A stretch of 64,000 nt of DNA, from contig CAJNDT010005390.1 in assembly GCA_905221615.1 (NCBI GenBank), positions 234,994 through 298,993 of the forward strand, in the 5' to 3' direction. The notes beneath the pieces were generated by a model. That model saw only the letters and a program-made list of their open reading frames with translations, was not told where the DNA came from and made no database searches. The position numbers and the translations under genes are program-made. Source of the stretch: Symbiodinium sp. CCMP2592 (taxonomy: Eukaryota > Sar > Dinophyceae > Suessiales > Symbiodiniaceae). Positions 43,829-52,649 of the stretch are shown one piece after another (position 1 is the stretch's first letter; the number at the start of each line of letters is the position of its first letter).

Positions 43829-43918
43829 GGACCCCCCAACTACCCTCTAACATACCCTAAATACCCACTATTAAGGACCATAAGGGCTTTATTAAAGGGT
43901 ACTTGGGGGGTCCTGGTA
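43829..43918. repeat. Palindrome family P4, complete copy
   Basis: GGACCCCCCAACTACCCT on the left and AGGGTACTTGGGGGGTCC on the right, centre CCCACTATTAAGGACCATAA. Middle is identical to 9364-9443. Confidence 0.9.
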
Positions 43919-43920
43919 AG

Positions 43921-44031
43921 CCCAAACCCTAAACCCTAAACCCTAAACCCTAACCCTACACCCAAAACCCTATTCCATAAAACCTAAACCCTAAACCCAA
44001 ACCCTAAACCCCAAGCCCAAAACTAGAAATG
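43921..44031. repeat. Interstitial telomere-like array (CCCTAAA)
   Basis: CCCTAAA units grading into CCCAAAC/CCCATAAA variants; starts directly at the end of the P4 palindrome. Confidence 0.9.
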
Positions 44032-44398
44032 CCCCCCAAGAAGTGCAAGCCCGAGAGGCCGGGTTACCTGCAACGAGCAGTTCACCTTGTCCTGCGCTTC
44101 CGGCGGCACCAAAAGAAAGCGGGGGCTGGCCTTGCTGTGTTCGGTTGTGTGTTTTGACTCATGGCTTAGAGTTTATGTTCAGGTTTCGGGGTTTAGGTTT
44201 AGTTTCAGGTTTCAAGGTAGGGTTTAAGGGTTGGGGTTCGGGGTTTGGGATTTCTGTTTGGAGTATCTTGTCTCTTTAGATGTCGTCGTTGAGGAGCACC
44301 AGAAGAGCCACACCTGGTGAAGCGTAGGCAGCAGAGACCAGCAGATCCATAGTAACGGCAATAGTACAAGTAACACGAACAGTGAGGACCGGGTAGTT
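44032..44398. other. Intergenic, no gene recognised
   Basis: Unique sequence with TTTCGGGGTTTAGG-like text. No supported gene. Confidence 0.4.
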
Positions 44399-44553
44399 TC
44401 CCTAAGCCCTAAACCCTAGACCCTGTACCCTAAACCCTTTACCCTAAACCCTTCACCCTAAACCCTAAACCCTTCACCCTAAACCCTTTACCCTAAACCC
44501 TTGACCCTAAACCCTAAACCGAAACCCTTTACCCTAAACCCTAAACCGCAGCT
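44399..44553. repeat. Interstitial telomere-like array with CCCTTTACCCTAAA variants
   Basis: CCCTAAA units alternating with CCCTTTA/CCCTTCA heptamers, i.e. a higher-order 14-mer of telomere-like words. Confidence 0.9.
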
Positions 44554-44661
44554 AGGGGCCTCGGGTTGCCTCAGACCCTTTTCGTTCTGTCCGTTTCGGC
44601 TCAAGACGGAGGATGCCGAGGGTGCTTGGACTTCTGCCTTCTGGTCAGCTTTTGTCCCTTT

Positions 44662-44770
44662 CCCCAAGGGTCCAAAGGACCCAATAATCAGGTACTCGGT
44701 TTTAGGATAGTAGTTATATAGGTTGGGATTTTGGAGAGTATATGATCATTAGGTACTTGGACCCTTGGGG
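44662..44770. repeat. Palindrome P12 (CCCCAAGGGTCCAA arms)
   Basis: CCCCAAGGGTCCAAAGG / TTGGACCCTTGGGG outer arms and AATAATCAGGTACT / GATCATTAGGTACT inner words around a TAGTTATATAGG centre. Confidence 0.75.
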
Positions 44771-45237
44771 TTAGGGGCACAGACCGGCCTGGAGAATGGG
44801 GTGCTGCTTCACTGCCTATGCGGACCAGGATGTGCCGAACACGATTGACCAGTGCGTGTCGCGTGGACGAGGTTATCATAGGGGACTGGAGACCCATATT
44901 ATTCCTGCGGGTTCCTCTGTAAAGCATGCTATCATGTGCCCCAAGGCCCTATCAGGGTTCAAAGTGGCCTTCATCAACTTGGGCAGAGGTCGTATGCACT
45001 TTAGGCCGAGATTGTGGACCTTGGGCAGAGGCTGTATGCACTTTAGGCCGAGATTGTGTACCCAGGCATGGGCAGCGGATGTCCTAAACCCTAAACCCTA
45101 AACCGTGACCCAGGTATGGGCAGCGGATTTCGAAGATGACTCTTGGGCGATGGTTTCCTTATGACGCTTGGTGCCTTCAGAACTGAGGGGCTCTCAGGGT
45201 ATCACTTGGGCTTTCACCAGATTCTGCAAGGGTGACT
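44771..45237. other. Intergenic with a 37-bp direct duplication
   Basis: TGGGCAGAGG...GTATGCACTTTAGGCCGAG occurs twice (44,980-45,016 and 45,021-45,055). No gene. Confidence 0.5.
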
Positions 45238-45342
45238 ATAGGGGCTTAGATAATTACCTATAAACTATTTTGGGTGGTTCCTTATTATAATTATAGTATA
45301 CTGATTCCCCAAACCCTATTCTAATTATTAAGGCCCCTACAT
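45238..45342. repeat. Palindrome family P5, full copy
   Basis: TATAGGGGCTTAGATAATTA on the left, CTAATTATTAAGGCCCCTA on the right, with GGGTGGTTCCTTATTATAAT at the centre. The clearest full-length P5 copy. Confidence 0.85.
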
Positions 45343-45617
45343 GAACGGTTTAGGGTTTGGGTTTAGGTATGAAGGCTTAGGTATAGGGTTCACGGCCGGC
45401 GCCGGGGCGTTAAACCCCAAGTTCTTCAAAAGAATCGCGATCCCGGTTTAGGGTTTAGGGTTTAGGTAAGCCCAAAATACCTTCAGGCGAACGTAGTATG
45501 CATCGGAACCTCGGTGGATGCCGCAGAAGCATCCCCTACGGCTCCATCGAAACCTGGTGACTCAGGAAATCGAGCATCAAGTGCAGCTCAAGAAAAACTT
45601 CCAGTTACATTGCCAGA

Positions 45618-45729
45618 CCCAGAGACTCCAATATCCCTTAATTAAGGAATATACCTTAAATCATATAAGGGATCCTACCATCATTTAAGGAATATTCCTT
45701 AATTAAGGGATGATATTGGAGTCTCTGGG
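45618..45729. repeat. Palindrome family P1, copy 4
   Basis: Near-identical to 3624-3732; a TGA insertion in the right arm (GGGATGATATTGGAGTCTC) is the main difference. Confidence 0.9.
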
Positions 45730-46105
45730 GAGATGTCCCTCCAGGGCTGATAGCGAAGCTCCAGGGTGTAGGGAATCGCTGGCGCTGCGGTCTGCAAAAA
45801 CATATCACGAGTAGTCGCGTCATGGTCGTATTTGTGCTCATGTCCGTAATTCCGAGATGTTACCGGTAGGATTCCTCCTGGTGAGGCATCAGAGGGGTTA
45901 CAAACGTCAGAGTACTTACAGCAGCCATAGCTGTCGTCACAATCACGACAGTCAAGATAGTCATCAGTCATCTTCAGAGGTCATGACAGGCATGAAGTTG
46001 ATGCTAGTCCACGCCGTGGCGTCGAAACGGCACAGTGGTCGTATTGATTGCTGATGAGGATTAAGACAGCAGAGAATTGAGAAGCAGCTGTTCATCATCA
46101 AACCG
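45730..46105. other. Intergenic, no gene recognised
   Basis: Unique sequence. The 90-codon minus frame 45,699-45,971 has no domain. Confidence 0.4.
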
Positions 46106-46346
46106 CAGTCGTTGTCATCGTATCCATCGTCATCGTTGTGGCCGTCTTGGTTATCATGGTCATGGTCACCCATCGCCGTTGTCGTCGTCGTTGTCATCGT
46201 CGTCATCGTCATCGTTGTCATGGGCATCATCGCCGCGACCATCGTTATCATCATTGTCGTCATTCTCGGCGCCATCATCCTCACCATCCTCCTCCTCCTC
46301 CTGCTCCTCCTCCTCCTCCTCCTCCTCCTCCTCCTCCTCCTCCTCC
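46106..46346. repeat. Trinucleotide repeats (GTC/ATC)n then (CCT)n
   Basis: CATCGTCATCGTTGTC-type units change at 46,282 into CCTCCTCCT. Frames of up to 171 codons on both strands are repeat artefacts. Confidence 0.93.
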
Positions 46347-47090
46347 CCGCCTGCTTCTCATACCCGAAACCCGCCGAAATCCCGTAGGCCCTAGAATGCA
46401 GCCACGCAGCCGTAAATAGCAAGCCCGAGCCCATAGCCCTGCGGCCTTGCAACGTCAGTTGCCGGGGCTGAGGACTCAACTACGGTCCTTGCCCAACCTG
46501 GGAACCCGGCAGCTTGCACGTTATGTCGTTGATTCAGCCTGTCTTCAGGTTCATTAGCGCTAAGAAGGGTTTTGGGTTTATGGATTCAGCTTCACCCCAC
46601 TGGGGCAAGCTTGCGCCTGAGCCCTCAAGGCTAAACCGGGCTCGGGTGGAGAGTTAGGGACTGCGGCGCGTGTATGGCAGGGGGCGGGATTTGGGGCTCG
46701 CGGTTGCGGGGTGTAGGTGGTTGGGGCTTAGGGCTCACGGCAAGACTAGGAAATTCACCTCCGTTTTCTGGACTTGGAAGCCGAAGAGCTGCTAGCTCGG
46801 GGTGTAGAGTGGAGGATCCAGGATACTGCTTCTTGAACCCCTCCAACTCCCGATGCTCTAAAGCGCTTTGTAACGGTCTCAACAAATTTAGAGTTGTGTT
46901 TCAGGTCCTGGGTTAGAGTTGGGGCTCAGGGTGTGCGTCATGGGTCTGTGGCTTGAGGTTTAGGGTAAGGGTAAGGGCTTTACTTAGATAGCCGATGGGA
47001 GAGCTTTAAACTTTTTGGCCTTACGTATGTGTTAGGTCTATCTCAGAAAGGTTGAACCCTTTTGGGTCCGGCTACTGGAGAAGAGAGTTA
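46347..47090. other. Intergenic, no gene recognised
   Basis: Unique sequence with degenerate telomere-like words. No supported gene. Confidence 0.4.
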
Positions 47091-47093
47091 CTT

Positions 47094-47222
47094 GGAGGGT
47101 CGTGGGACTTAGTAAGCAGGTAGTAAGTAGACTTTTAAGTACCCTAAAAGGGACCCTAATTGGGGTTATGGTACTTGTAAGTCCCTAAACTAACCAGTTA
47201 CTAAGTAGTCCCCGACCCTCCA
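47094..47222. repeat. Palindrome family P3b, full copy
   Basis: GGAGGGTCGTGGGACTTAGT and ACTAAGTAGTCCCCGACCCTCC (read in two halves) are the arms; centre ACCCTAAAAGGGACCCTAAT. The core is shared with 820-888. Confidence 0.82.
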
Positions 47223-47365
47223 TGTCGGGGTCTCAAAGTACCAAGCCCCCAACAGGAGGGCCTCCTAAAGCCAGGAACACGAAAACAAAGTCTCCGCAAA
47301 CTCTGATTCCTAATTTTTGACGGAGGGTTGCCCGGAGAAGAGATCTTGGAGTTTCAGGGTACGAC

Positions 47366-47450
47366 AGGGGCCGTAACAATTAGAATAGGAGTTTGGGGAA
47401 TATCTTACTATAGTTATAATAAGGACCCCCCTTAAAAGTATAGGTAGTTA
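47366..47450. repeat. Palindrome family P5, copy lacking right arm
   Basis: AGGGGCCGTAACAATTAGAA, GTTTGGGGAATATC and TATAATAAGGACCCCCC in P5 order. Confidence 0.7.
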
Positions 47451-47597
47451 TTCCCAATATTAGAGACCCACAAGGTCCAAGCTCTTTAGTCGCTCTATTT
47501 CCGTACTCTACAACCCAGCCATCAAACAAGTCCAATGGACTAGTTGAGACAAGGGCTGCCCCTATCCTATAATGGGCTATATAATGGGTATATATAA

Positions 47598-47680
47598 GCT
47601 TACCTTTGGTTAGTAGGGAATGGAGGAATGGGGTACAATTATAACTACTATTACTACCATTCTTCCCCTTGGTGTAAGGA
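47598..47680. repeat. Palindrome family P2, degenerate copy 3
   Basis: Left arm GCTTACCTTTGGTTAGTAGG is intact; the right arm is worn (CTTCCCCTTGGTGTAAGG). Confidence 0.8.
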
Positions 47681-47720
47681 TCAACAGCCGTCAAAGTTGA
47701 TCTCAACCTTGAACTCCTTG

Positions 47721-47844
47721 TACTTAAAGGATCATGGGACTTAGTAAGTAAGGTTATAATTAAGGTAACTGTACTTATGATTACTTATAACCCCAATTAA
47801 GGTACTTATAACCCTACTTACTAAGTCCCATGAACCTCCAAGTA
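47721..47844. repeat. Palindrome family P3, copy 2
   Basis: TACTTAAAGGATCATGGGAC to GTCCCATGAACCTCCAAGTA; inner sequence nearly identical to 5386-5494. Confidence 0.9.
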
Positions 47845-49628
47845 GGAACCATTGTGAGGCCGAAGTCTGTCACCGGGTGGGATGTTCTACATGTGGGCTA
47901 TGTATGGCTGTGTCAGGGTTCGGGGTTTCCGGCTCACGGTCTAGGTTTGGGGGTTAAGGGTTTAGGGTTTAAAGCGAAGGGGGTTTTCGGTGTCTCGAAG
48001 TGTTTTTCAAAGAACGCCACGTGAAGTATCCCGACAGTACGCCTAGCCCGATTTATGCGTCTGACTGTGACCTGGCCCAATACACGTCGTCTTTGTACAG
48101 GGTACCCTAAGCCAAACAGAAACCCTAAATAGGGTTGTTGGCTACGCAGGCAAATCCAGCTGACCTTAACTACAATGCGAAAAAAAGCACCGACCAGCTG
48201 CAAAAAGACAGTTTCTTTAGGATTCAGGGTTCATGGCTTCATGGTTTAGCATAATGTTTAGGCGTAGCTGGGCGTTGCAGAGACTACCCCATACGTCCGA
48301 GGTCTTGGCATCATTCAGTCCTGTATACGAACCTTATTGAGCCAAAGAGAACAAGGAAATAGCCCTCCCGAGGCTTTTCCTTTTGGCCCTGTGGGGCCTT
48401 ACAGGGTGGGTAATTCAGGGCGAAGCTGCTGCTTGTAGGAGGGTTGCAGGTTTGTGGCTTAAGGCTCAGGCGAGATCCGGACTGTTTGTAGACCACAGAT
48501 GCGGCGATCGAAATCTAGAGAGATGCTGTCATGATTGAACCTCATCCCAAATAAGATTTGTCGGGCATTAGAACGAGGTAAAGGCAATTCAAAATCCCAA
48601 TGTATTGTAGTCTTGGATGGCCGTGCGGGGCGTACAAGCAGTGTGAGCGCGTGAACCTCACCCGTCTAACTTGAGTTGAGAATTTGTTCATGCGGTCCAG
48701 ATAGCTCTTGATTCGAAGCCCCTGTCTTATTCTTGCTTGGATCATCATCATTTGCCACGCGTCAATATGTTGTCCGTAACATGAATGCTGTTGACATCAT
48801 TAGTATCAGCAGCAATAGTTCTTCGTGCTCATCTGTCCTTTCGCACGAATACTTCCTGCCCAGGTACATGGCAGCGGGTTGAGCTCATGTTCCGATTCAC
48901 GAGCAATGCGACCCAAACAGAGACGCTTGGGCAATCTAATTTCTTTAGAAGAATCCGGAGTCACTTCTTCGTTGTTCGACGTAGGCGTGTCGAGAGATAG
49001 GCGTGCCTTCTTCAGCATTTATGGATGAGGATCTCCCCGTTCGTTTGCGCGAGTCCCTGTTGCGGGGGAAATAAGATGACCGAGAAAAGGAACCGGATCT
49101 GGAAGAAGGGCCTTGCTTTGTTCAGGGCTTTCCGTTTCTGCTTACTCTTAGGGTTTAGGTCCTAGGTGCCACCTAGATCCACATACTCAACCATAAGGCT
49201 TGGCCTGCTGGTTTACCTAAACCCTAAACCCCTAAACCCCCAAACACTCAACGATACGGCTTGGCTTGCTGGTTTAGGTGACGTCGGATTTAGAAACTTG
49301 ACCATTTGGGCTTGCGCTACGTAGAGTCCTGTTCAGAGCCCAGTCCCGAAGGAATCCGAGGGGGCAGAAGCTACAATAGGGTTTCGGTTTTGAGGTGGGA
49401 AATCAATAAAATTATTCCTGAGGGTGCCTCAGTACAAAAAATACAACAGAATACAGATATATGTACATGCAAAATGCTGCCCAAGACCTCATTCCATTTC
49501 GTGGAGGCCCCTACACAACTACACTGCCATGTTGTGACATCCGGGCCCGCCGTGTGAAAAGACGGGGCCTTCAACACCTGGAGCTCGTATTCCGTATCTA
49601 AGACAGGGGGCTTTATAATGGTTAGACA
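47845..49628. other. Intergenic, no gene recognised
   Basis: Unique sequence with short telomere-like blocks (49,208-49,235). Overlapping 60-89 codon frames without domains. Confidence 0.4.
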
Positions 49629-49629
49629 T

Positions 49630-49720
49630 ACCTGGACCCTAAGGAACCTACCTTTTTAGGGTTCCCTAATATGATTTCTTTGTATAAGTCCTCAAAAAGG
49701 TAGGTTACTTGGGGTTAAGG
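49630..49720. repeat. Palindrome family P11, complete copy at the TIR-element junction
   Basis: ACCCTAAGGAACCTACCTTT on the left and AAAAAGGTAGGTTACTTGGGG on the right (read in halves), centre CTAATATGATTTC. Its last bases (TTAAGG) form the left copy of the target duplication of the AT-rich element. Confidence 0.8.
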
Positions 49721-50105
49721 AGCAAGCATAGGCTAACCCCACACCTCACATCCTATACTCCCCCCTATACTTTCACCCCAATTCTCTAACCACCTAATAA
49801 ACCGACCTTCCTGATACAACCCAAACCAAAAGCACTACCTACATCCACCACCTTACCACAATCCTGACCCACAAAAACCGAAAGCACCAGCTAACCCCAC
49901 ACCTCATACCCTATACTCCCCCCTACACTTTCAACCCATTTCTCAACCCGCCTAACATTTCAACCCTTAAATCCTTCAAAACACAAAGCACCTCCCACAA
50001 TCTACACAACAATCCCGAAACAAAGCAACCTACCAAACCCAATACAACAATCCAAAACACCATAACCCAAAGCGCCTAAACAATACTTAACCTAATCCAT
50101 AAAAT
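49721..50105. repeat. Left terminal inverted repeat
   Basis: The top strand is almost devoid of G (C/A-rich). Contains an internal direct repeat: GCTAACCCCACACCTCA followed by CCTATACTCCCCCCTA occurs at 49,732 and again at 49,892, about 160 bp apart. Confidence 0.88.
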
Positions 50106-50567
50106 TAAGCAATATAAGATACTGTCCTAATTGTCAGATATGTAGAAGTCATTTACTGTTTAAAAGTCTTAAGAAAAGCAAAGAGTATAATAAATTATGT
50201 AGGAGATGTTTAAACAGTATGAATGGTTTTAAACGCAAAGTTTTTTTTAAAAACTTTTTAAAAAGTTTTAATCTAAAGCTTTTATATAGTTTTATGAGCG
50301 ATGTAGATGATGAAGTAGTCAAGCCAATCAAGCGCATTAGCAGTCAAAAGATTTTAGAGCTCTGTTGAACTCATTGAGAAAAAGATTAACGAATTGTAAA
50401 CTAAACCTAAACCTGTTAATAAACCAATGGATAAAGATAGTGATGTGTATAAGAATAAGAGAAATGTTTATGTTAATAAATTGAATAACAAGGATATTAA
50501 GTTTCCAAAGAAAGAGACATTAGAATATTATGAAATTAAAATTGACGACCAAGAGAGAGCATATTAA
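50096..50567 (+). pseudogene. Broken zinc-ribbon gene inside the AT-rich element
   Basis: The open frame 50,096-50,368 reads IRYCPNCQICRSHLLFKSLK and then NKLCRRCLNSMNGFKRK: CxxC, a third Cys three residues on (CxxCxxC), His, and a second CxxC about 20 residues later. This is a plausible zinc-binding unit followed by a very basic Phe/Lys stretch. It has no ATG upstream of the Cys pairs (first Met codon at 50,219) and is closed by TGA at 50,366. Coding resumes one frame over: VELIEKKINEL, a TAA at 50,397, and PKPVNKPMDKDSDVYKNKRN to LEYYEIKIDDQERAY with TAA at 50,565. The two parts together look like one ~155-aa Lys-rich protein with a frameshift and a nonsense codon. Role unknown; a DNA- or RNA-binding protein of the element is plausible. 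Confidence 0.55.
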
Positions 50568-50627
50568 ATTAATTCTGTATTTTACAAAAACCATTTAAAG
50601 AAATATTTAGTATAATCATTACATAGT

Positions 50628-51017
50628 ATGTTTAGTTATGAAGAACAGCAGAAAATTATTAATGAGTTCTTAAATGGTTGTGGGGAAAAGCAGGAAGAAC
50701 CAGAAGAAGAAGATTTTAAAACAGAGTATGAACGGTTAAATAAAGAAGCTGGTGGGTATAGTAGGGAAATAAAGAACATAAAAACAAAAACCTACGTGCC
50801 AATCAAAAACGCATTGTTAAAAATATATGACAAAACTGATGTAAAAGATATTGATATGTATGAATATCGCCGTAAGAAGATGATTAATAATTATGGCTAT
50901 ACATTAGAAATTCATAAGCAAGGAAACAGATATGTTTGTAGTAAAGAAAAGTTGGAACATATAGATTTTAATAGAATGGAAAGAGCGGAAAACTATTACA
51001 GGAGTTGGCATTGTTGA
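50628..51017 (+). CDS. Intact 129-aa hypothetical protein of the AT-rich element
   Basis: ATG at 50,628 to TGA at 51,015. The protein starts MFSYEEQQKIINEFLNGCGE, has an acidic segment (EEPEEEDF), a Lys/Asn/Ile-rich middle (REIKNIKTKTYVPIKNALLK, DKTDVKDIDMYEYRRKKMIN), then NNYGYTLEIHKQGNRYVCSK and a C-terminus FNRMERAENYYRSWHC. Codons overwhelmingly end in A or T, unlike the surrounding DNA. The upstream sequence has a TATAAT-like word (GTATAATCATTAC, ~20 bp before the ATG). A hairpin follows the stop. I do not recognise the family. It starts 60 bp after the broken zinc-ribbon gene in the same direction and could share a transcript. Confidence 0.65.
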   Translation: MFSYEEQQKIINEFLNGCGEKQEEPEEEDFKTEYERLNKEAGGYSREIKNIKTKTYVPIKNALLKIYDKTDVKDIDMYEYRRKKMINNYGYTLEIHKQGNRYVCSKEKLEHIDFNRMERAENYYRSWHC

Positions 51018-51028
51018 TGACTATATAG

Positions 51029-51056
51029 CATTTTACTAATTAATTTTAGTAAAATC
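51029..51056. terminator. A/T-rich hairpin after the 129-aa gene
   Basis: ATTTTACTAA and TTAGTAAAAT are inverted repeats around TTAATT, 12 bp after the stop codon. Could end or stabilise the transcript, as hairpins do between genes of some viruses; inference only. Confidence 0.45.
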
Positions 51057-51149
51057 CTATGTTGTAGCAGTTCCGGAGGCAGGGTTATAATCTTTTGGGG
51101 ATTTTTTCTATTGGGGTCTTACCCCACACCTCAGATTAGGATATGGGTT

Positions 51150-51538
51150 ATTTTATGGTTGAGGGTAGGGTTTGTTTAGGTGCTTTGGGTTTTGGATTGT
51201 GTTTTGGATTGTTGTTTGGGGTTGGTAGGTTGCTTTGTTTCTGGATTGTTGTATTGATTGTTGGGAGGTGCTTTGTGTTTTGAGGGATTTACGGGTTGAA
51301 ATGTTAGGCGGTTTGAGAAATGAGGTAAAAGTGTAGGGGGGAGTATAGGGTATGAGGTGTGGGGTTAGCTGGTGCTTTCGGTTTTTGTGGGTCAGGATTG
51401 TGGTAAGGTGGTGGATGTAGGTAGTGCTTTTGGTTTGGGTTGTATCAGGAAGGTCGGTTTATTAGGTGGTTAGAGACTTGGGGTGAAAGTATAGGGTGGG
51501 GGTCAGGATGTGAGGTGTGGGGTTAGCCTATGCTTGCT
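51150..51538. repeat. Right terminal inverted repeat
   Basis: G/T-rich on the top strand, inverse complement of 49,721-50,105 including the duplicated subrepeat. The inner ~40 bp are more diverged. The terminal TGCTTGCT is followed by TAAGG. Confidence 0.88.
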
Positions 51539-51540
51539 TA

Positions 51541-52009
51541 AGGTAGGGTTCGGGGGATGCTATATTATATTCATCATACGGAACTTTCTTAACTATATAA
51601 CGAGTTACTCAGTCTTCTACTTAGTTGGTCTTAGCTTCACAGCGCCGTCAGGGTCGTCGTTCCTGGTGGACCAGGCTGGCAGAAGGGAAAGGGAGCTTGC
51701 GGTTGTTTGCTGGGTTTAGGGCCCAGGGTTATTATGCCAGACCTTTATTCTCTTACCATATATACCCCAATAACTTCAACCCTAATAGTGACTTTTGTTT
51801 CATTCCCTAAACCCCTCGCTCTCAATTCGAATATCCTCACACGCGAAGTACCCCTAGTGGCCCTAATGCACCCCCAAGCCAAGATGATTTTTCAGATTAA
51901 GGTTGACTTGGTGTGGAGTTGGAACCAGGCCGTCGTTTGAGAACATAAAGGACCCTGGTAAGTCCTTAATCTAAGGACCCCGCAGTAAAGTATCCATAAA
52001 ATGAAGAAG
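51541..52009. other. Intergenic, no gene recognised
   Basis: Unique sequence. Frames of 60-77 codons without domains. Confidence 0.4.
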
Positions 52010-52029
52010 CCCCCCCCCCCCCCCCCCCC
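52010..52029. repeat. Poly-C run of 20
   Basis: Twenty consecutive C followed by AAAGGGG. i-motif/G-quadruplex prone; length may be an assembly approximation. Confidence 0.95.
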
Positions 52030-52640
52030 AAAGGGGACTTGCTGAGAGGTGCTGTGCTGCATTGACTCCAAGCCGAAAATTGTGTATCAATCTCCTGGCA
52101 TCTCTCTCATGCAGAGGCATGACGTAACAACGACAATACGAACTCTCTTTCAAACTTCAAACTCCCTAAGCAAGAAACCTAAAACACTGTCTGTGGCCTT
52201 GATTTGATCATGCTTTGGCTTGTAATGCTACAAGCTACGCTTACATGTCACCACAGTGTTTTGGGGATGTTGCTGCTAAGTATGCAGATATGTAGAAATG
52301 GGCATAGGTATAGCCTTTAGATGCACAGATAGATACATATCTAGAGATGGATATAAGCCGGCTTCTTCGGGTGTTTCAGCAAGTGGATCCTTGCCAATGA
52401 AGGTTTCTCTGAGGGTACCTATCCGAACACACCTGAGACCTTTGATGTTGAACAGATGGGCTTGAGTGTTTAGTGATCAGCAAGGAGATGAAAGAATCTT
52501 TTCAACCTTCGTAATTTGGACCTTGGCAGAGGCCATGAATGGGACAGGAAGTACGCGCATTGGCTCAACGGTTCAGTGTCACTTGGCTCCGGGGACAAAG
52601 CCATGTTTGGGTTTCAGGGTTTGGGGTCGAGCCAACGTCA
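52030..52640. other. Intergenic, no gene recognised
   Basis: Unique sequence including ATAGATACATATCTAGAGAT microsatellite-like text at about 52,325. No supported gene. Confidence 0.4.
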
Positions 52641-52649
52641 GGGTAAAGA

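Larger units (their letters stand above)
49721..51538. mobile_element. AT-rich DNA element with ~385-bp terminal inverted repeats
   Basis: Outer termini are AGCAAGCATAGGCTAACCCC at 49,721 and its exact inverse complement ending at 51,538. The inverted match continues, at visibly ~90% identity, to about 50,105 on the left and 51,150 on the right. Flanks are TTAAGG before 49,721 and TAAGG after 51,538: a 5-bp (TAAGG) or, if one T of the end is counted, a 6-bp (TTAAGG) target-site duplication. The ~1.04-kb interior is strongly A/T-rich and holds two genes, one broken, one intact. Long TIRs, 5'-AG termini and 5-6 bp duplication resemble Maverick/Polinton or virophage-like elements; the size and the absence of polymerase, integrase, ATPase or capsid genes mean it could only be a reduced non-autonomous derivative or an unrelated family. 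Confidence 0.85.

Noticed and set aside
44575..44610. Possible relic of the dinoflagellate spliced leader (CCGTTTCGGCTCAAG)
   Set aside because: Only the last eight bases (GGCTCAAG) agree with the spliced leader; too short to claim. No other copy seen.
46077..46479. Ser/Val/His/Pro-rich frames on both strands
   Set aside because: Arise from GTC/ATC and CCT trinucleotide repeats.
49721..51538. Organellar or bacterial contamination
   Set aside because: Sharp borders with a short direct repeat and symmetric TIRs inside host-like palindromic sequence point to an insertion, not a contaminating contig.
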